Positions 43,478-54,521 of a stretch of DNA of 64,000 nucleotides are shown in pieces. How positions within the stretch are numbered: position 1 is the first letter of the stretch; each line of letters begins with the position of its first letter. The DNA lies in NCBI GenBank assembly GCA_013180625.2, contig SNVD02005099.1, forward strand, positions 1 through 64,000, read 5' to 3'. The position numbers were made by a program, and so were the translations under genes. The notes under the pieces were generated by a model. The model was not told where the DNA came from. It did not search any database and worked only from the letters and a program-made list of their open reading frames with translations. Source of the stretch: Boswellia sacra (Eukaryota > Streptophyta > Magnoliopsida > Sapindales > Burseraceae).

Positions 43478-45196
43478 TTGTTCGTAGATGGGTCATCTAA
43501 CAAGATTGGTAGTGGAGCTGGCTTGATTCTGTCAACCCCGGATGGAGTAGAGGTGGTTGTGGCTCTACGTTTTAATTTTAAAGCCACCAATAATGTCGCA
43601 GAGTATGAAGCTCTTCTTGGAGGACTTAGGTTGGCTGTTGCCCTGGGGGTAGAAGAGATCGTCATCCATAGCGATTCCCAACTTGTGGTTAACCAAATCC
43701 GTGGAGACTATCAGGCAAAAGGCTCTACCATGATGGCTTACTTGGGTAGAGTTAACTCCTTTCTGCGCGGTTTTAAAGGTTTTGACATCATAAGAGTCCC
43801 AAGGGTGGAGAATTCAAAGGCTAATAGTTTAGCCAGAATTGCTTCAGGGATAGACCCCCTTCTACCGACCGCCTCTCACATGGTCATTCCAGAATCTCCA
43901 AGTATATCAAAACATAAACTTCTGCCAGAAAAAACAATGACCATAAACGGTAACCCATGTTGGATGGACCTTATCATAAAGTTCTTAGAGACAGGGGAAC
44001 TTCCAGCTAACCGAAATGAGGCAATCAAGGTAAGGGGGAGAGCATCAAGGTACACTATGGTTAATGGTGTTCTCTACAAAAGAGAGTTTAGCCTTCCTCT
44101 TTTAAAATGTCTCCGCCCAGAAGAAGCTGATTATGTTCTCAGAGAAATCCACGAAGGGATATGTGGTAACCATTTCGGTGGTCGATCTCTAGCTTATAAG
44201 TGTATTAGGCAAGGATACTTTTGGCCAACCATGAAAAATGATGCTAAGGCATTTTCAACTAGGTGCGACAAGTGCCAAAAATTTGCCAACATTCCAAGGA
44301 AAGCTCCTAAGAACGTGACTCCAGTGATGGCCCCATGGCCATTCGCCCAATGGGGACTAGATCTTATTGGACCTCTTCCAATGGGTAAAGGACAAGTTAA
44401 ATATACTGTTGTGGCAATTGATTACTTCACAAAGTGGGCAGAAGCTGAACCCCTCGCATCGATTACTGAAAAGAAGACCACAGACTTTGTAAAGAAGTCA
44501 ATTGTCTATAGGTTCGGTATCCCTCACACCATCATTACAGACAATGGCAAGTAATTCGATAACTCAAACTTCAGGAACTTCTGTAAAGAGTTGGACATCT
44601 CTTTGTGCTTTTCCTCTCCAGCTCATCCTCAAGCAAACGGTCAGGTGGAGGCTGTTAACAAAACGATTAAACACCTCCTCAAGACCAAATTAGATGCTAG
44701 GAAAGGTGCATGGCCAGAAGAGCTTCCACGAGTGCTTTGGGCATACCGAACCACTATCCACACAGCAACAGGAGCAACTCCATACTCCTTAGCGTTTGGC
44801 TCAGAAGCAGTCATACCTGTTGAAATTGGCCTTCCATCACCTCGTACTGAGGGATATGGCGAAGAGCTTAATCATAGAGCTCTTCAACTCAACTTGGATC
44901 TTCTTGAGGGGGAAAGAGATCTCACCAGTGTCAAAGTGGCTGCTTACCAAGAGAGGGTTGCTCGACATTTTAACTCTAAGGTTAAGCGCCGATCTTTCCA
45001 AGAGGGAGATCTGGTTTTGAGACAAGTACTACAAAATACTCGAGATTCCACTGATGGAGCATTGGGGCCCAACTGGGAGGGTCCTTATCGAGTCAAAGCA
45101 GTTATCCGACCAGGCACCTACAGACTTGTCACCATGGATGGGAGGTTGCTTCGTCATCCATGGAATGTTGAACACTTAAAGAAGTATTATCCATAG
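43478..45196 (+). pseudogene. Gypsy RNase H and integrase
   Basis: A single frame to the TAG/stop at 45196 apart from one TAA (44552-44554). RNase H residues are visible: Asp in FVDGSSN (about 43482), Glu in NVAEYEALLGG (about 43600), Asp in HSDSQLV (about 43672), Asp in ASGIDP. Integrase has His-His-Cys-Cys (HEGICGNH to CDKCQKF, about 44150-44280), Asp in GLDLIGPL (about 44360), Asp in ITDNGK (about 44545) and Glu in PQANGQVEAVNK (about 44640). The C-terminus (LGPNWEGPYRV, HPWNVEHLKKYYP) is the typical chromodomain-less Tat/Athila end. The TAA follows TDNGK, where CAA (Gln) is expected. No ATG: this is the downstream half of a lost gag-pol. Confidence 0.9.
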
Positions 45197-45569
45197 TCTC
45201 TTTATATATGTAATAACTCCTCCTAGGGACTTATGCATATGTAATGACTCCCTTAGGGAGACCGATAAAGAGATTATCAATAAAGTGTTCAGTTTATTTC
45301 AAACCATACATCTTTAAAGCTCATATATGATCAAGCTGTAAGAAGATAAAAAGAGTAAAAGAATTCAACACTGGAAAAAATTCTTAGAGTTCTTATTATT
45401 TCAAAATTGGCTGAAGAATGCCACACATATAGTCCAAGTAAGGACAAATCATCACCTATGACATTGAACTGAAAGAAAAGATAATAAAAGATAAAGTCAA
45501 GGCTTAGAAAACAGCCTTAATATGATTATTCCCTACGAATAAGCATCTACCTAGTTACTCCAACTATCT
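45197..45569. terminator. Convergent 3' ends: pol (plus) and antisense gene (minus)
   Basis: The 373 bp between the pol stop and the antisense stop. A plus-strand AATAAA is at 45279-45284 and a minus-strand AATAAA (tttatt) at 45293-45298, so polyadenylation signals for both directions lie within 20 bp of each other. No further gene. Confidence 0.55.
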
Positions 45570-47854
45570 CTAAGAAATGGCTTCATCATCTCCTTCTTCC
45601 TCTGAAGATGATGAGGTAGAGTCGCCTTGCTTGGCCTCCCAGGCTACTGTGTCCAACGTCGACTCATAATCCTCATCTTTAAGGATGAAGCGGTGGAATT
45701 GCTCAGGATCAGAGTTTGCTGTCGGGATAGACTCTGCCACCAAGTTTAACTCTTCAGCTATGGGAAACTGATCAATCTTTGGGTAGCGATCATGGAACCA
45801 TCTACGCACCCCATTGACCCCATCAATATAGGAACCTTCCATAGCTTGCTGGTAGATACGACCCCTACGGAAGCGAGCAACTGCTTTGTCAATCCTACTT
45901 TGCTCAGTAACAGTCCTCTCTCGAAGCTCTTGACCAAGATCATTGGCCCTTTTATGCTGGATAGCTGCCTCTTTCTTGGCTTCAGACAAGTCAGCTTTCA
46001 TTCTGCCCATCTGTTCTTTCATCTCTGCCATCTTTCTCTCCGTTTCAGTTAAATTGTCAAGGCAGACTTGATGTTTCCCCTTCCAGTCGGCAACCTCAAA
46101 AGTGAGATGATTAACCTCATTGAGGAGGTTGGTATTAGTAGACTCTCCTTGAGCTAAGGGTCCTGTCGCCTGTAGAAAGAAAGACGAAGAGAGGAAAGCA
46201 GATGAGGCATGTCTTTCAAAAGTATAAAAAAAAAAGGGGGAGAGAAAAAGGTCTTAGTAAGACCCAACCTGAAGTATGATGCCAATACCGACAGCGATCG
46301 CATCAAAGTATGTAAGCTTTACATTCTCGGGAAAGACATTAGTAGGCATGAAACGTGCAGCACTTTGAGACAATTCACGAAGGTAGTCTCCACATGTCGA
46401 GCCACTTTGAAGGCCCGTACTATCAAAGGTGAAACGCCTAGGTAGCTGAGAGGCTGGGGGTAACTTACTTCTAGTAGGTTTTGAGACTGCTACTTCATCC
46501 ATAGGCTGAACAAAGGTTGACTTATCAGGAATAGACTTCCGTATGGGAGTCTCCTTGTGACCACTGGCTCTCCTCTTCAAAGATCCAAGAGTTGGAGGAC
46601 TTTCACTCCATTTCTTATGGGAAGGACCAGGCCTGTCATGCGCGAAGGGCTTAAGAGGCATCCTGGCTTCGAGTTGGGCAAACTGCTTCCTGGTAGGATG
46701 TAAAAGAAATATACCTGCGTAAAAATAAAACTAGTAAGACAGCAAGCACATGCTTGATGAAGTGAGGTAAGATCAGAAAGTAATGATCAAGCTCACCTTC
46801 CGGAGGAATTGGAGGTGACAAGCCAAGACGGATCAATTGCTCCCGATCAGTGAGGCTATTCACGTTCTTTGAGTCAATGGGTAGCTTGAGTGCCTCCTGC
46901 AAGTCGTTTCTTTCTTTTTGAGATAAAAGCGGGCGTTTGGTCCAAGGAGCTGCAATAAAAACAGAAAAGAATGTCAGTTAATCAAGAGTTTTCATAATGA
47001 AAATAGATAAGGTATCACCATAATATGGTACCGTAGAAACCAAAACGCCTCCTAATCCTCAACTTCTCCCCCTTTGGACGGGCACCTTCTTGATACTTCC
47101 AACTACCACCACACCAGAATTGTTTATACTTTCATTCTTTCACATGTGAGGGAATGCCAAAAAGGCGGTTTGGGTCATCCGTCTTCCCTCGCTGGGATAT
47201 GTAATAGTAACCTGTTTTCTCTCCGTTCGGTGGGTGAATGGCAAAAATGTACTTAACATGGTTAGTGGTAGGATCACCAAGACCTGCGCTTCTGAATAAA
47301 CTTTGAAATGCTATCAGAAGTCTCCATCCATTGGCCGACAATTGGGTAGGGGCAATGCCCATAGCATCGAGCATCCGTCGAACATAATTGTCAAAAGGCA
47401 CCCGGAGACCAGCTCTCAGTAGCTCTAAGCTTAAGCCAATGACACCTCGTGGTGGCCTGCTCCACCGATCACCTTTCCTTGGAAGAAATAGGATAACTGA
47501 ATCCGGGATAAGGAAATGGGCTCTATATATTTTTAATCGATCACCCGGGAGTTGATTATCAATATGGTCAGCCTCCCACCACTTTTCAACTTCAGGTTCA
47601 TTATCTGAGGTAGCGGAGGACGACCAGTCGCTCTCCCCCTCAACATCCACCACCTTGTGATTAACAAGATTATGCCCTAACTCACGATCCTGACCGAAAA
47701 AATTCTGATAAAACTCATTGACCTCTTTACGGTTAGTCGTAGGATCCTTATTCCTTGCAGACTGGGTTTGATGACTTGGTTCCTCTCGTAGCACTGTCAC
47801 AGTAGTCTTAATTCTAGGCATCTGCACAGTCAAAGAGGAGTCGTTAGTCATCAA
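45570..47854 (-). pseudogene. Four-exon antisense gene in the Gypsy element (gypsy-type transposon ORF, coiled coil)
   Basis: Exons by eye: 47854-47032, 46949-46797, 46714-46269 and 46169-45570. Introns of 82, 82 and 99 bp all run GT to AG, and exon lengths (823, 153, 446, 600) sum to 2022, a multiple of three, giving about 673 residues. One in-frame TGA (47132-47134) follows HVKE, where TGG would fit. Exon 1 carries LPRKGDRWSRPPRGVIGLS, ELLRAGLRVPF and GIAPTQLSANGWRLLIAF, a pattern I recognise as the plant Transposase_28 (putative gypsy-type transposon) domain. Exon 3 is basic and Ser/Pro-rich. Exon 4 is a long coiled coil (EMKEQMGRMKADLSEAKKEA) with an acidic Ser tail. A TATA-like CTATATAC lies at about 47998-47991. 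Function unknown; Tat elements are known to carry extra and antisense ORFs. Confidence 0.8.
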
Positions 47855-48026
47855 ACCAAGTCTACTAAAGAAGGGAAGAGATGAAAGAAAAGAGATGCTA
47901 GGGGACTGTATTGAAAGTTTTCCAAAATAGGCCTTGAAAAAAAATTTTTGCCCATGAAAAGGAAAATCTCATGTTGGTCCTTGACCAAAAGTATATAGTT
48001 TGTTTTCCTTAAAAAAAAAAATTTTT

Positions 48027-48440
48027 CAAAATTCGCGGAAACACCCCCGCGATTAAGAAAGCAAAGTTTCAAAATTCACGGAAACACCCCCGCGATTAAA
48101 AAACAAAGTTTCAAAATTCGCGAAAACACCCCCGTGATTTAAAAACAAAGTTTCAAAATTCGCGGAAACACCCCCGCGGATAAAAAACAAAGTTTTCAAA
48201 AATTTACGGAAACACCCCGCGATAAAAAACGAAGTTTCAAAATTTTACAGAAACACCCTCGCGATTAAAAAACAAAGTTTTCAAAATTCGCGGAAACACT
48301 CCCGTGGATAAAAAACAAAGTTTTCAAAAATTTGCGGAAACAGCCCCGTGGATAAAAAACGATGTTTCAAAATTTTGCAGGAACACCCCCACGGCTAAAA
48401 AACAAAGTTTAAAAAAATTGCCGAAACACCTCTGCAATTA
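48027..48440. repeat. Minisatellite of about 42-bp units, 9-10 copies
   Basis: Units begin caaaattcgcggaaacaccc and end aaaaaacaaagttt, with lengths of 41 to 43 bp. Each unit holds a short inverted repeat, CGCGG and CCGCG around aaacacc. Copies near 48027, 48070, 48112 and 48154 are most alike; later copies diverge. It lies upstream of the antisense gene's start. Confidence 0.9.
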
Positions 48441-48500
48441 TTCAAATTTCTTCAGAAACGTCCCTGCAGGTTACGTAACCTCCGCATGCCGCATGCAGCG

Positions 48501-48855
48501 CGCCCAGCACCCCGCGGGCTCGCCACCGCGCGCCCAGCGCCTCACGGGCTCGCCCCGGCGAGCCCAGCGCCTCGCGCGCTCACCCCCGTGCGCCCAGCGT
48601 CCCAGGAGCTCGGCCCAGCGCGCCCAGCATCCCGCGAGCTCTCCCTTGCCCGCCCAGCAGCTCGCTCGCACGCAGCCTGCCTCGCCTGCTTCCCCCTTGC
48701 ACGCCCAGCAGCTCGCCCGCGCACAGCCCGCCTCGCCTGCTTCTCCCTTGCGCGCCCAGCAGCTCGCCCGCGCGCAGCCTGCCTCGAATGCTTCTCCCTT
48801 GCGTGCCCAGCAGCTCGCCCCGCGCGCAGCCCGCCTCGCATGTTTCTCCCCTGCG
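48501..48855. repeat. GC-rich array of 30-bp and 51-bp units
   Basis: Five units of exactly 30 bp (starts 48501, 48531, 48561, 48591, 48621) pass into units of 51, 51, 51 and 52 bp (starts 48651, 48702, 48753, 48804). All begin (c/a/t)gcccagc. The 51-bp unit keeps the 30-bp head and adds about 21 bp (cagcctgcctcgcctgcttc-like). Base composition is strongly G+C-rich, unlike every other part of the window. Long ORFs exist on both strands (for example 48304-49236 plus), but they follow from the repeat and the scarcity of stops. Confidence 0.9.
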
Positions 48856-49528
48856 CACCCAGCCCTCGTGAGCACGCTGCGCGCAGCTTGCCCTCGCAAG
48901 CTTGCTGCGGATGCTGCGAGCTTGACTCTTCTCTCGCCCTTGGAAGCTCGCCTCTCGCCCATCACGTACGAGTTCACAGTAGGCATGCCTTCGTTCCTGC
49001 ATGCATGCTCTTGTGCGGCCACATGCATATTCAGAACTATGCCTAAGCCATTCTATTGGTTATTACTTCCAATCGGAAGCGATTTCACGTGGTTGTCCGG
49101 AACACCTCATGCAATATTTGAGCAACATTCATTGAAAAGAGAAAAGAGAAGGGAGAAGGGAAGGTTTACCTCTTGCTGTGTTTGTCCGGAACACCCCGCG
49201 CGGCCACCTTCCAAGCTTGCCTCCTCCCAACTTTGACCCCTTGCTTTATGTCAACTTGCTAGGGTTTTTGAGACTTGCCGCAAGGATATTGAACAAAAAA
49301 AAAATTTTAATTAAAAGGGATTTTATATAGACGGAAAAGTCTGCACCATATTTGTTAATTATATAATTTCCATCTCCGTGACGCCCATTTAGGGATCAAA
49401 TCGCATTAGATTTATATGTATGATTAAACTCACTATTTGGGCCTTCTACTAATATTTAATTTATAGCCCTGAATAACTAAATAGTCCCTACGTCGACCCG
49501 TTAGTCGACTTGGGCCTGGGGGGACTAC
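48856..49528. other. 3' internal region and polypurine tract of the Gypsy element
   Basis: GC-rich repeat remnants fade by about 49030. The remainder is non-coding as far as I see. The purine-rich gggcctggggggactac at about 49512-49528 abuts the right LTR and is the likely polypurine tract. Confidence 0.7.
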
Positions 49529-49912
49529 TGTTATGGCCATAACAAAATTGGGTCTCAATCAAATCTAATACAGTAAGCCCATTACTAAAGCCCATTATTT
49601 GGGCCTATTATCTGGGTTCCATAATGACTCATCCTGACTCCTATATAAACCCTCCGAATTATAACTCAAGGTATGCACACTTTTCTAAACTTATTCTCTC
49701 TCTAAATTTTCTCTGCTTTTGAGAGCTTCTCTCTCTAGGAAATTCTCCCAGAAAATTTCGGAGTGCCGGAAACTGACTTGAGCGTCGGAGGGTTTTCGCT
49801 TGCACCACCGCCGGCACCCCTGACTATTTTTTTTTTTTTTCGCAGGATTGGACCCGACGTACAATTCGAGCTTCGACCCGCTTCCCGACCGTCTAGAAAT
49901 CGTGCATCAACA
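49529..49912 (+). repeat. 3' LTR of the Gypsy element
   Basis: 384 bp, ends GCATCAACA, followed by the ATAAG direct repeat (49913-49917). Differences from the left LTR are almost all C/T or G/A changes. Confidence 0.94.
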
Positions 49913-51934
49913 ATAAGAAATAATGGGCTTTGTGCGATAGGAGGAGTTAATATGATGCTAATGTTAAAATTTTTTGGTTTAATGGTTTCGAATCTTACCA
50001 ACGTACAAGTTTTTGACAAAAAGAAAAAAAAATGAAAAAATTGAATGTCAAAAGACATTGAAGTAATTTGAATGTTAATCATCCAACATAATAGAAGGTA
50101 ACAGCAAGTCATTTCTAGCTATTTCTTAAAGATGAGAGTCATTTATGTTTTCAGGGCAAATCTCAGAGCCATGGATGAAATTTTCCATTTAAAAATATTA
50201 TCTGTTTATGTAATTTTGTTTATGGAGTATTGATTGACAGTAAAGAATTCATCCCAAAATGAAATGGTTGCATAAAAAGGAAATTTTCGGTGTATACATG
50301 GAGTCCCACCCATTGTGATTATAAATAAAGAAATGTTATACGTATCCACTTACAATTCACCAAAAGGCCTAACAATTGGTTGATAATGTAGAGTACTAAA
50401 TCAAAATGTAAAGTCTGATCAGCTAAGCTTACCAATCCTGAGATGTGTTTTATTCTTTTTTTTAAAGGAGGAGAAAACTAAGGATCTGAGCTTGTTTTTT
50501 TTTTGTACATTTCAAAAACTGTTTTTTAAAGTACATATTTATCAATATATTTAAATCGATATTAATCATATATCATTTTTAAAATTAAAAAAAAATAAAA
50601 CTCAACCATATATTCTTATCAAATTTTAAAATCAAAAACTTAAAATATACAAAAAAAAACCCAAATTGTCTAGTCTTGTATTAGCTAAGAGGTTGCGGAT
50701 AGATTGCCCATTGCATACAAATTGCAGCACTTAAATCACGTGATATTTCCACATGGCAGACTCCCATTAGCTGATCAACTCAGCACAGAATTTGTGAAAG
50801 CAACGCCAACACTTATATATATGTTTTTGGAAACCAAAGGTCTATCTACTCTACTCTCTTGAAAAAACAAATATTTCGATAGACCTTTGTACCATCTCTG
50901 TGCTCTTGCAACCAGCGATTTCGATCATTGATCTTAATCTTGAAAATAAATCAGAGCTTCACCCCTTAGATTCTCATGTTTGCTACAATATTCCTTTTCG
51001 CTATCAACCACTCAACTGTCTTGTTACTGCTTAGAGTTTCTTTTATCTCCATTTGCAAGACGATATGGTTCTTCGTCATCGGTTTCGGATTTATGTTTTA
51101 TTGGACATATCTTAGGGTTCCTTCTTTATTAGGTTTAGATTTAGTTTTCTTTGTTGAAGATTTTGGCATTGATTAAGCATTGATCAGATCAATATTTGTA
51201 CTCACAATACTGTCATTGTTCAAGAATCCAATTCTTTTGGTCTTCTTTTGTGATTAACATTTTTGGGGTTTCTAGATTGAGATTTTTAAGGTTTTTTATG
51301 TTATTTTTATTCAAAGTTTAAACAAAGCTTAAGAGTTAGGAGTCATGTTAAATAGGATTGGAGTTAATTGTTCATAATTAGATTGGAAGTCATGTTGAGA
51401 GTAATGTTTAATAATATTCCTAGTTAGTCTTGAATTAAGATTAATTATTTGATTTATTTTAGAAATATTAGTTTTCATAGTTTGAGTAAGATTATGATTG
51501 AGTCTCATATACAAGTTTTTGTAATTTGTCAACTTGATTAATAAGAATTAAGAAGAAATAAAATTAAAAGAGTTTACAAAGTAAAATTCTTCCTCAACTT
51601 ATTATATTCTTGCATTGCTTGAGCTAGAGTGAGATTTATTTTCTTAAATTCCAACAATATTGGCCTTTAATATCTTTAGATCAAACGATCAAAACATCGG
51701 GTGTCTAAAAGATCGTCAGGATCTTCTTCAACACTTATCTTGCTTTTTCTTCCGTATGTGCATTGATTCTCCCGTTGCTATTTTTTTAATGAATTATTTC
51801 TTTTTCTAGTTTAATTTTGATAAATTCTTTCTTATCAATTATCTATTTCTTTTTTTAATATATTAAGTTCAATTGTGCTTACTAAGCTATTGTTCTGCTT
51901 TACTAATTCATTACCTAACTAGCTCTGGCTCAAA
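49913..51934. other. Intergenic DNA without a supported gene
   Basis: AT-rich. The stretch 50800-51180 is richer in pyrimidine tracts and has a 66-codon ORF (50976-51176) with hydrophobic residues but no motif I know. A small inverted repeat (aaaggtctatc at about 50837 and gatagaccttt at about 50878) lies in front of it. Nothing else recognised. Confidence 0.5.
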
Positions 51935-52220
51935 AATCGCAGATTGTATGGACCTAGCAGGGAAGAGAGAAGATTGCCTGATCAAAGATAAACCAATAAC
52001 ACGTAGGGAAGGAACAAAGTTTTGGATTAACGGCGGAAATGCTAGTATATAATGCCATGGAACTGGACCATCTTGGCGATACTTTTGGCGACAATCGTGA
52101 ACCCACCCCCTTCATGTGCCTTGTCATTAAAATGCTATAGATTTAGCCTGAGAAAGACATGGTTGTTAAGTTCATCAGGAACGAATGCAAGTAGTTTAAA
52201 GAAACTCCTTTGACAACCCT
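51935..52220 (+). pseudogene. PRP38: PRP38 (pre-mRNA splicing factor 38) N-terminal domain fragment
   Basis: Translation of about 52012-52180 gives EQSFGLTAEM, AMELDHLGDTFGDN, REPTPFMCLVIKML, stop, I, stop, PEKDMVVKFIR, which follows the plant PRP38 N-terminal domain closely (PRP38 has ML-Q-I-Q-PEKD at the stops). Upstream, EKIA-stop-SKINQ continues the match to about 51970, and weaker similarity reaches about 51935. PRP38 is a spliceosomal B-complex protein needed for activation. No introns separate the matched segments, and neighbouring sequence (the rest of the gene) is absent. Two TAG codons (52138-52140, 52144-52146) and others make it a dead fragment. Confidence 0.85.
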
Positions 52221-52325
52221 ATTTATTGCTTAGTTGTTTAGCTCAAGCTTAGAGTTTAGCTTATTTTTACTATTCATAATTAATTGTTTTACTTGCATTT
52301 TATTTTTGTTTTCGCATGTTCTTAC

Positions 52326-53190
52326 AAATTTTTCAGGATGGTTTATATGAAATAAGAAGGATTAAGAAGTACAATCCAAAGAAATACAACCTAAGCCTAG
52401 CAAGGACCGATACCTACATTGCAAGTGTCCCGAATTTCAAAGTACATGGTACTCTTGAAAGATAGGCATCAAGAGCTTCCTCCTGTTATCTGCTATAAGC
52501 TTAGCAATAATGGTGGAAGAAATTCTTAGTAAAATTTTAAAAAAATTAAAAATATATTGGTGAAAAGTTAGTAATTAAATACAACCAATATTTAAAGATT
52601 CATAAATAATAAAATTATTAGAGAAAAATGAATATAATAGTAGTTGTATACATGTAATACACCCTTTAAAAAAACTATATTATTTTTTATATACAAAAAA
52701 GGGACGAATAAATAAATTTAGATAAGAAATTTTAAACATTAATTTTTATATTGAATATAAAAGCTAGGGATGTCAAATAGTTCATATAATTAAAATAGAA
52801 TATTTTTTATTATATTAATCATAACATAAAATGGAAATATATAGTATAAATATAAAAAATATATATAGTAAAAATATAATACGAACTATTCCCTAAAGTA
52901 GCACGATAAGTGTAAAATATAATTTTATATTTATATTAACAATAATTTCACATCAATATTTTAATATTATGACCTATTTGATATCCCTCATAAAGGCCCA
53001 TTTTGATATGTTTGCCGTAGGCCTTATATATTCTTGAGTCGACCTTGGCTTTGTCGTTTTAGACCATAAACATTTAGTTAAAGCTTGCAAACTAGTGATG
53101 TGAAGATTGAAACATATTTTTTGAAAGGACGATATCTGAAGATAAATTGGATTTGACAGTGGTGATGGACGGTAAGTCTCTATCTAAGTA
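52326..53190 (+). repeat. Duplicated block, copy 1 (possible exon plus hAT remnant)
   Basis: Matches 54112-54275 joined to 59210-59900 (copy 2, split by the Ale element). At 52329-52338 a splice-acceptor-like tttttcag precedes an open stretch (about 52337-52480) reading IRRIKKYNPKKYNLSLART; copy 2 reads IRRVKKYNPNKFNLSLARV. I do not recognise the protein. The later part (about 52780-53048) resembles the right end of the hAT family with CAGTGCCG ends. A GTAAGT follows at about 53172. Confidence 0.7.
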
Positions 53191-54060
53191 GTTTGTTGTT
53201 TTTCATGGAAAAATTATGTTCTTCTGTTATGAATTGGTCAAATTATTGCAGTTTACCATATCGTTCTTGTTATGAATATTTTGTACAATTAGTTGTATTG
53301 CTTACTTTAGAAATTAAAATGTTTTTTGGACTCGATTATTTTTAATATAGTTGGTTTTGTTACGAAAGAGATAGAATTATACAAGACTTACCCTATTTAT
53401 TGGGTTATGTGGAAAAGTTGAAGTTAAGAGTGCAAATGGACGTTGTATTGAATCAAGAAGCCTTTCGGTCCACATTTTAGCATAACAAGTTATCAATAGG
53501 ACACATGGAAATAGGTGTGCGCTGTATTTAAGTTGCATAGGTTATGAATAGGTTAAAGTTAGACTCTAAGTTGTGCTTCACATTGTATAAAAATACTTTT
53601 TTGACACATTAAGACTAGTTTGTACTTCTACTTTACTTGCATTTTTGGTAAAAAAAAGCTTTCTTTTTCTTGTGATGATTGTATTTTTTATATTTTCTAA
53701 TTGTATATTTGCGGTCTATTCGCTTTTTTATTTATTTATTTTATTTTATTATAAACAAATTTTGTTTGCAACTTTTGTAATAGTCAAATCAAATTGAATT
53801 GAGTATGCTATTGAATATGGGTCTGTCTACAGTACATCCAGTGTACTGATAGAGACAAATTTTTCAGTAAAAATTAAGTAAATGACACCACACAGTACCG
53901 AAAACCAGATTTACTGTAGCGCTACTGTAGCGTCCGTTTCAGTACTTCGGTTGTACCGTAGTTGTTCCCATTGAATATGGATCTAAATCCAAAAAATTCT
54001 GCCTTCAAACAAAAGTAATCACATGTTAATCCTATTTTTCATTTATTTTTCTATTATTCA
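53191..54060. other. AT-rich spacer between duplicated blocks
   Basis: No gene or repeat boundary recognised. It contains a small cluster of repeated actgtagcgctactgtagcg-like words at about 53920-53940. Confidence 0.5.
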
Positions 54061-54275
54061 TTGGCTAACTTTTCTTTTTGGTTTTTGTATTTTTTTAATT
54101 TTTTTGGTGTTTGTGGAATAAGAAGGGTTAAGAAGTACAACCCAAATAAATTCAACCTAAGCCTAGCAAGGGTCGATATCTGCATTAAAGTGTCTCGAAT
54201 TTCAAAGTCTATAGTATTCTTGAAACATGGGCATCGAGAGTTTCCTCTTGTTATATGCTATAAGCTTGTGGAAGA
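54061..54275 (+). repeat. Duplicated block, copy 2, left part
   Basis: Matches about 52300-52500. The open frame (RRVKKYNPNKFNLSLA to LVICYKLV) is uninterrupted up to the Ale LTR. The target-duplication copy GAAGA is at 54271-54275. The rest of the block continues at 59210. Confidence 0.75.
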
Positions 54276-54521
54276 TGTAAAGAATTATGAAATGAATGAT
54301 ATTCTGTTATTATTGAACGATGGAATTGTAGTTTATATACAAAGGAGTACATGAGAGCTGTGCTGCTCTGCTTTTCCTATTTTTACTCCTAAAATTGCGG
54401 AACACATGTAACTAATTCTAACTGTCTCTCTACTCAGCTAACAGCTATACAGTTTCCTTTTCCTTTCTTCTTCACATGAGCTGCACTGGAATTGCACTCA
54501 GCTACTCTGCTAACATCAACA
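54276..54521 (-). repeat. 3' LTR of the Ale Copia
   Basis: 246 bp, starting TGTTGATGTT on the minus strand immediately after the purine tract. Two mismatches from the other LTR. Confidence 0.97.

Larger units (their letters stand above)
42009..49912 (+). mobile_element. Ty3/Gypsy (Tat-like) LTR element without reverse transcriptase, 7.9 kb
   Basis: LTRs of 382 bp (42009-42390) and 384 bp (49529-49912) run TGTTATGG to CATCAACA and are flanked by the direct repeat ATAAG (42004-42008 and 49913-49917). The primer-binding site region after the left LTR reads TGGCGCCGTCTGTGGGAA (42393-42410). The purine tract gggcctggggggacta precedes the right LTR. Inside are gag remains, RNase H plus integrase, a multi-exon antisense gene and two tandem arrays. 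Protease and reverse transcriptase are absent. By hand count the LTRs differ at about 32 positions (roughly 8%), nearly all transitions. The gene order and antisense ORF point to the Tat group. Confidence 0.93.

Noticed and set aside
48304..49236. 310-codon plus-strand ORF rich in Ala, Pro and Arg, and overlapping long minus-strand ORFs
   Set aside because: They arise from the GC-rich tandem array, which lacks stop codons in several frames; there are no domains and the flanks (42-bp repeats) are clearly non-coding. Kept only as a repeat and a finding.
50976..51176. Hydrophobic 66-codon ORF as a membrane protein gene
   Set aside because: Pyrimidine-rich DNA makes Phe/Leu/Ile-rich translations; no family recognised and no splice or promoter support.
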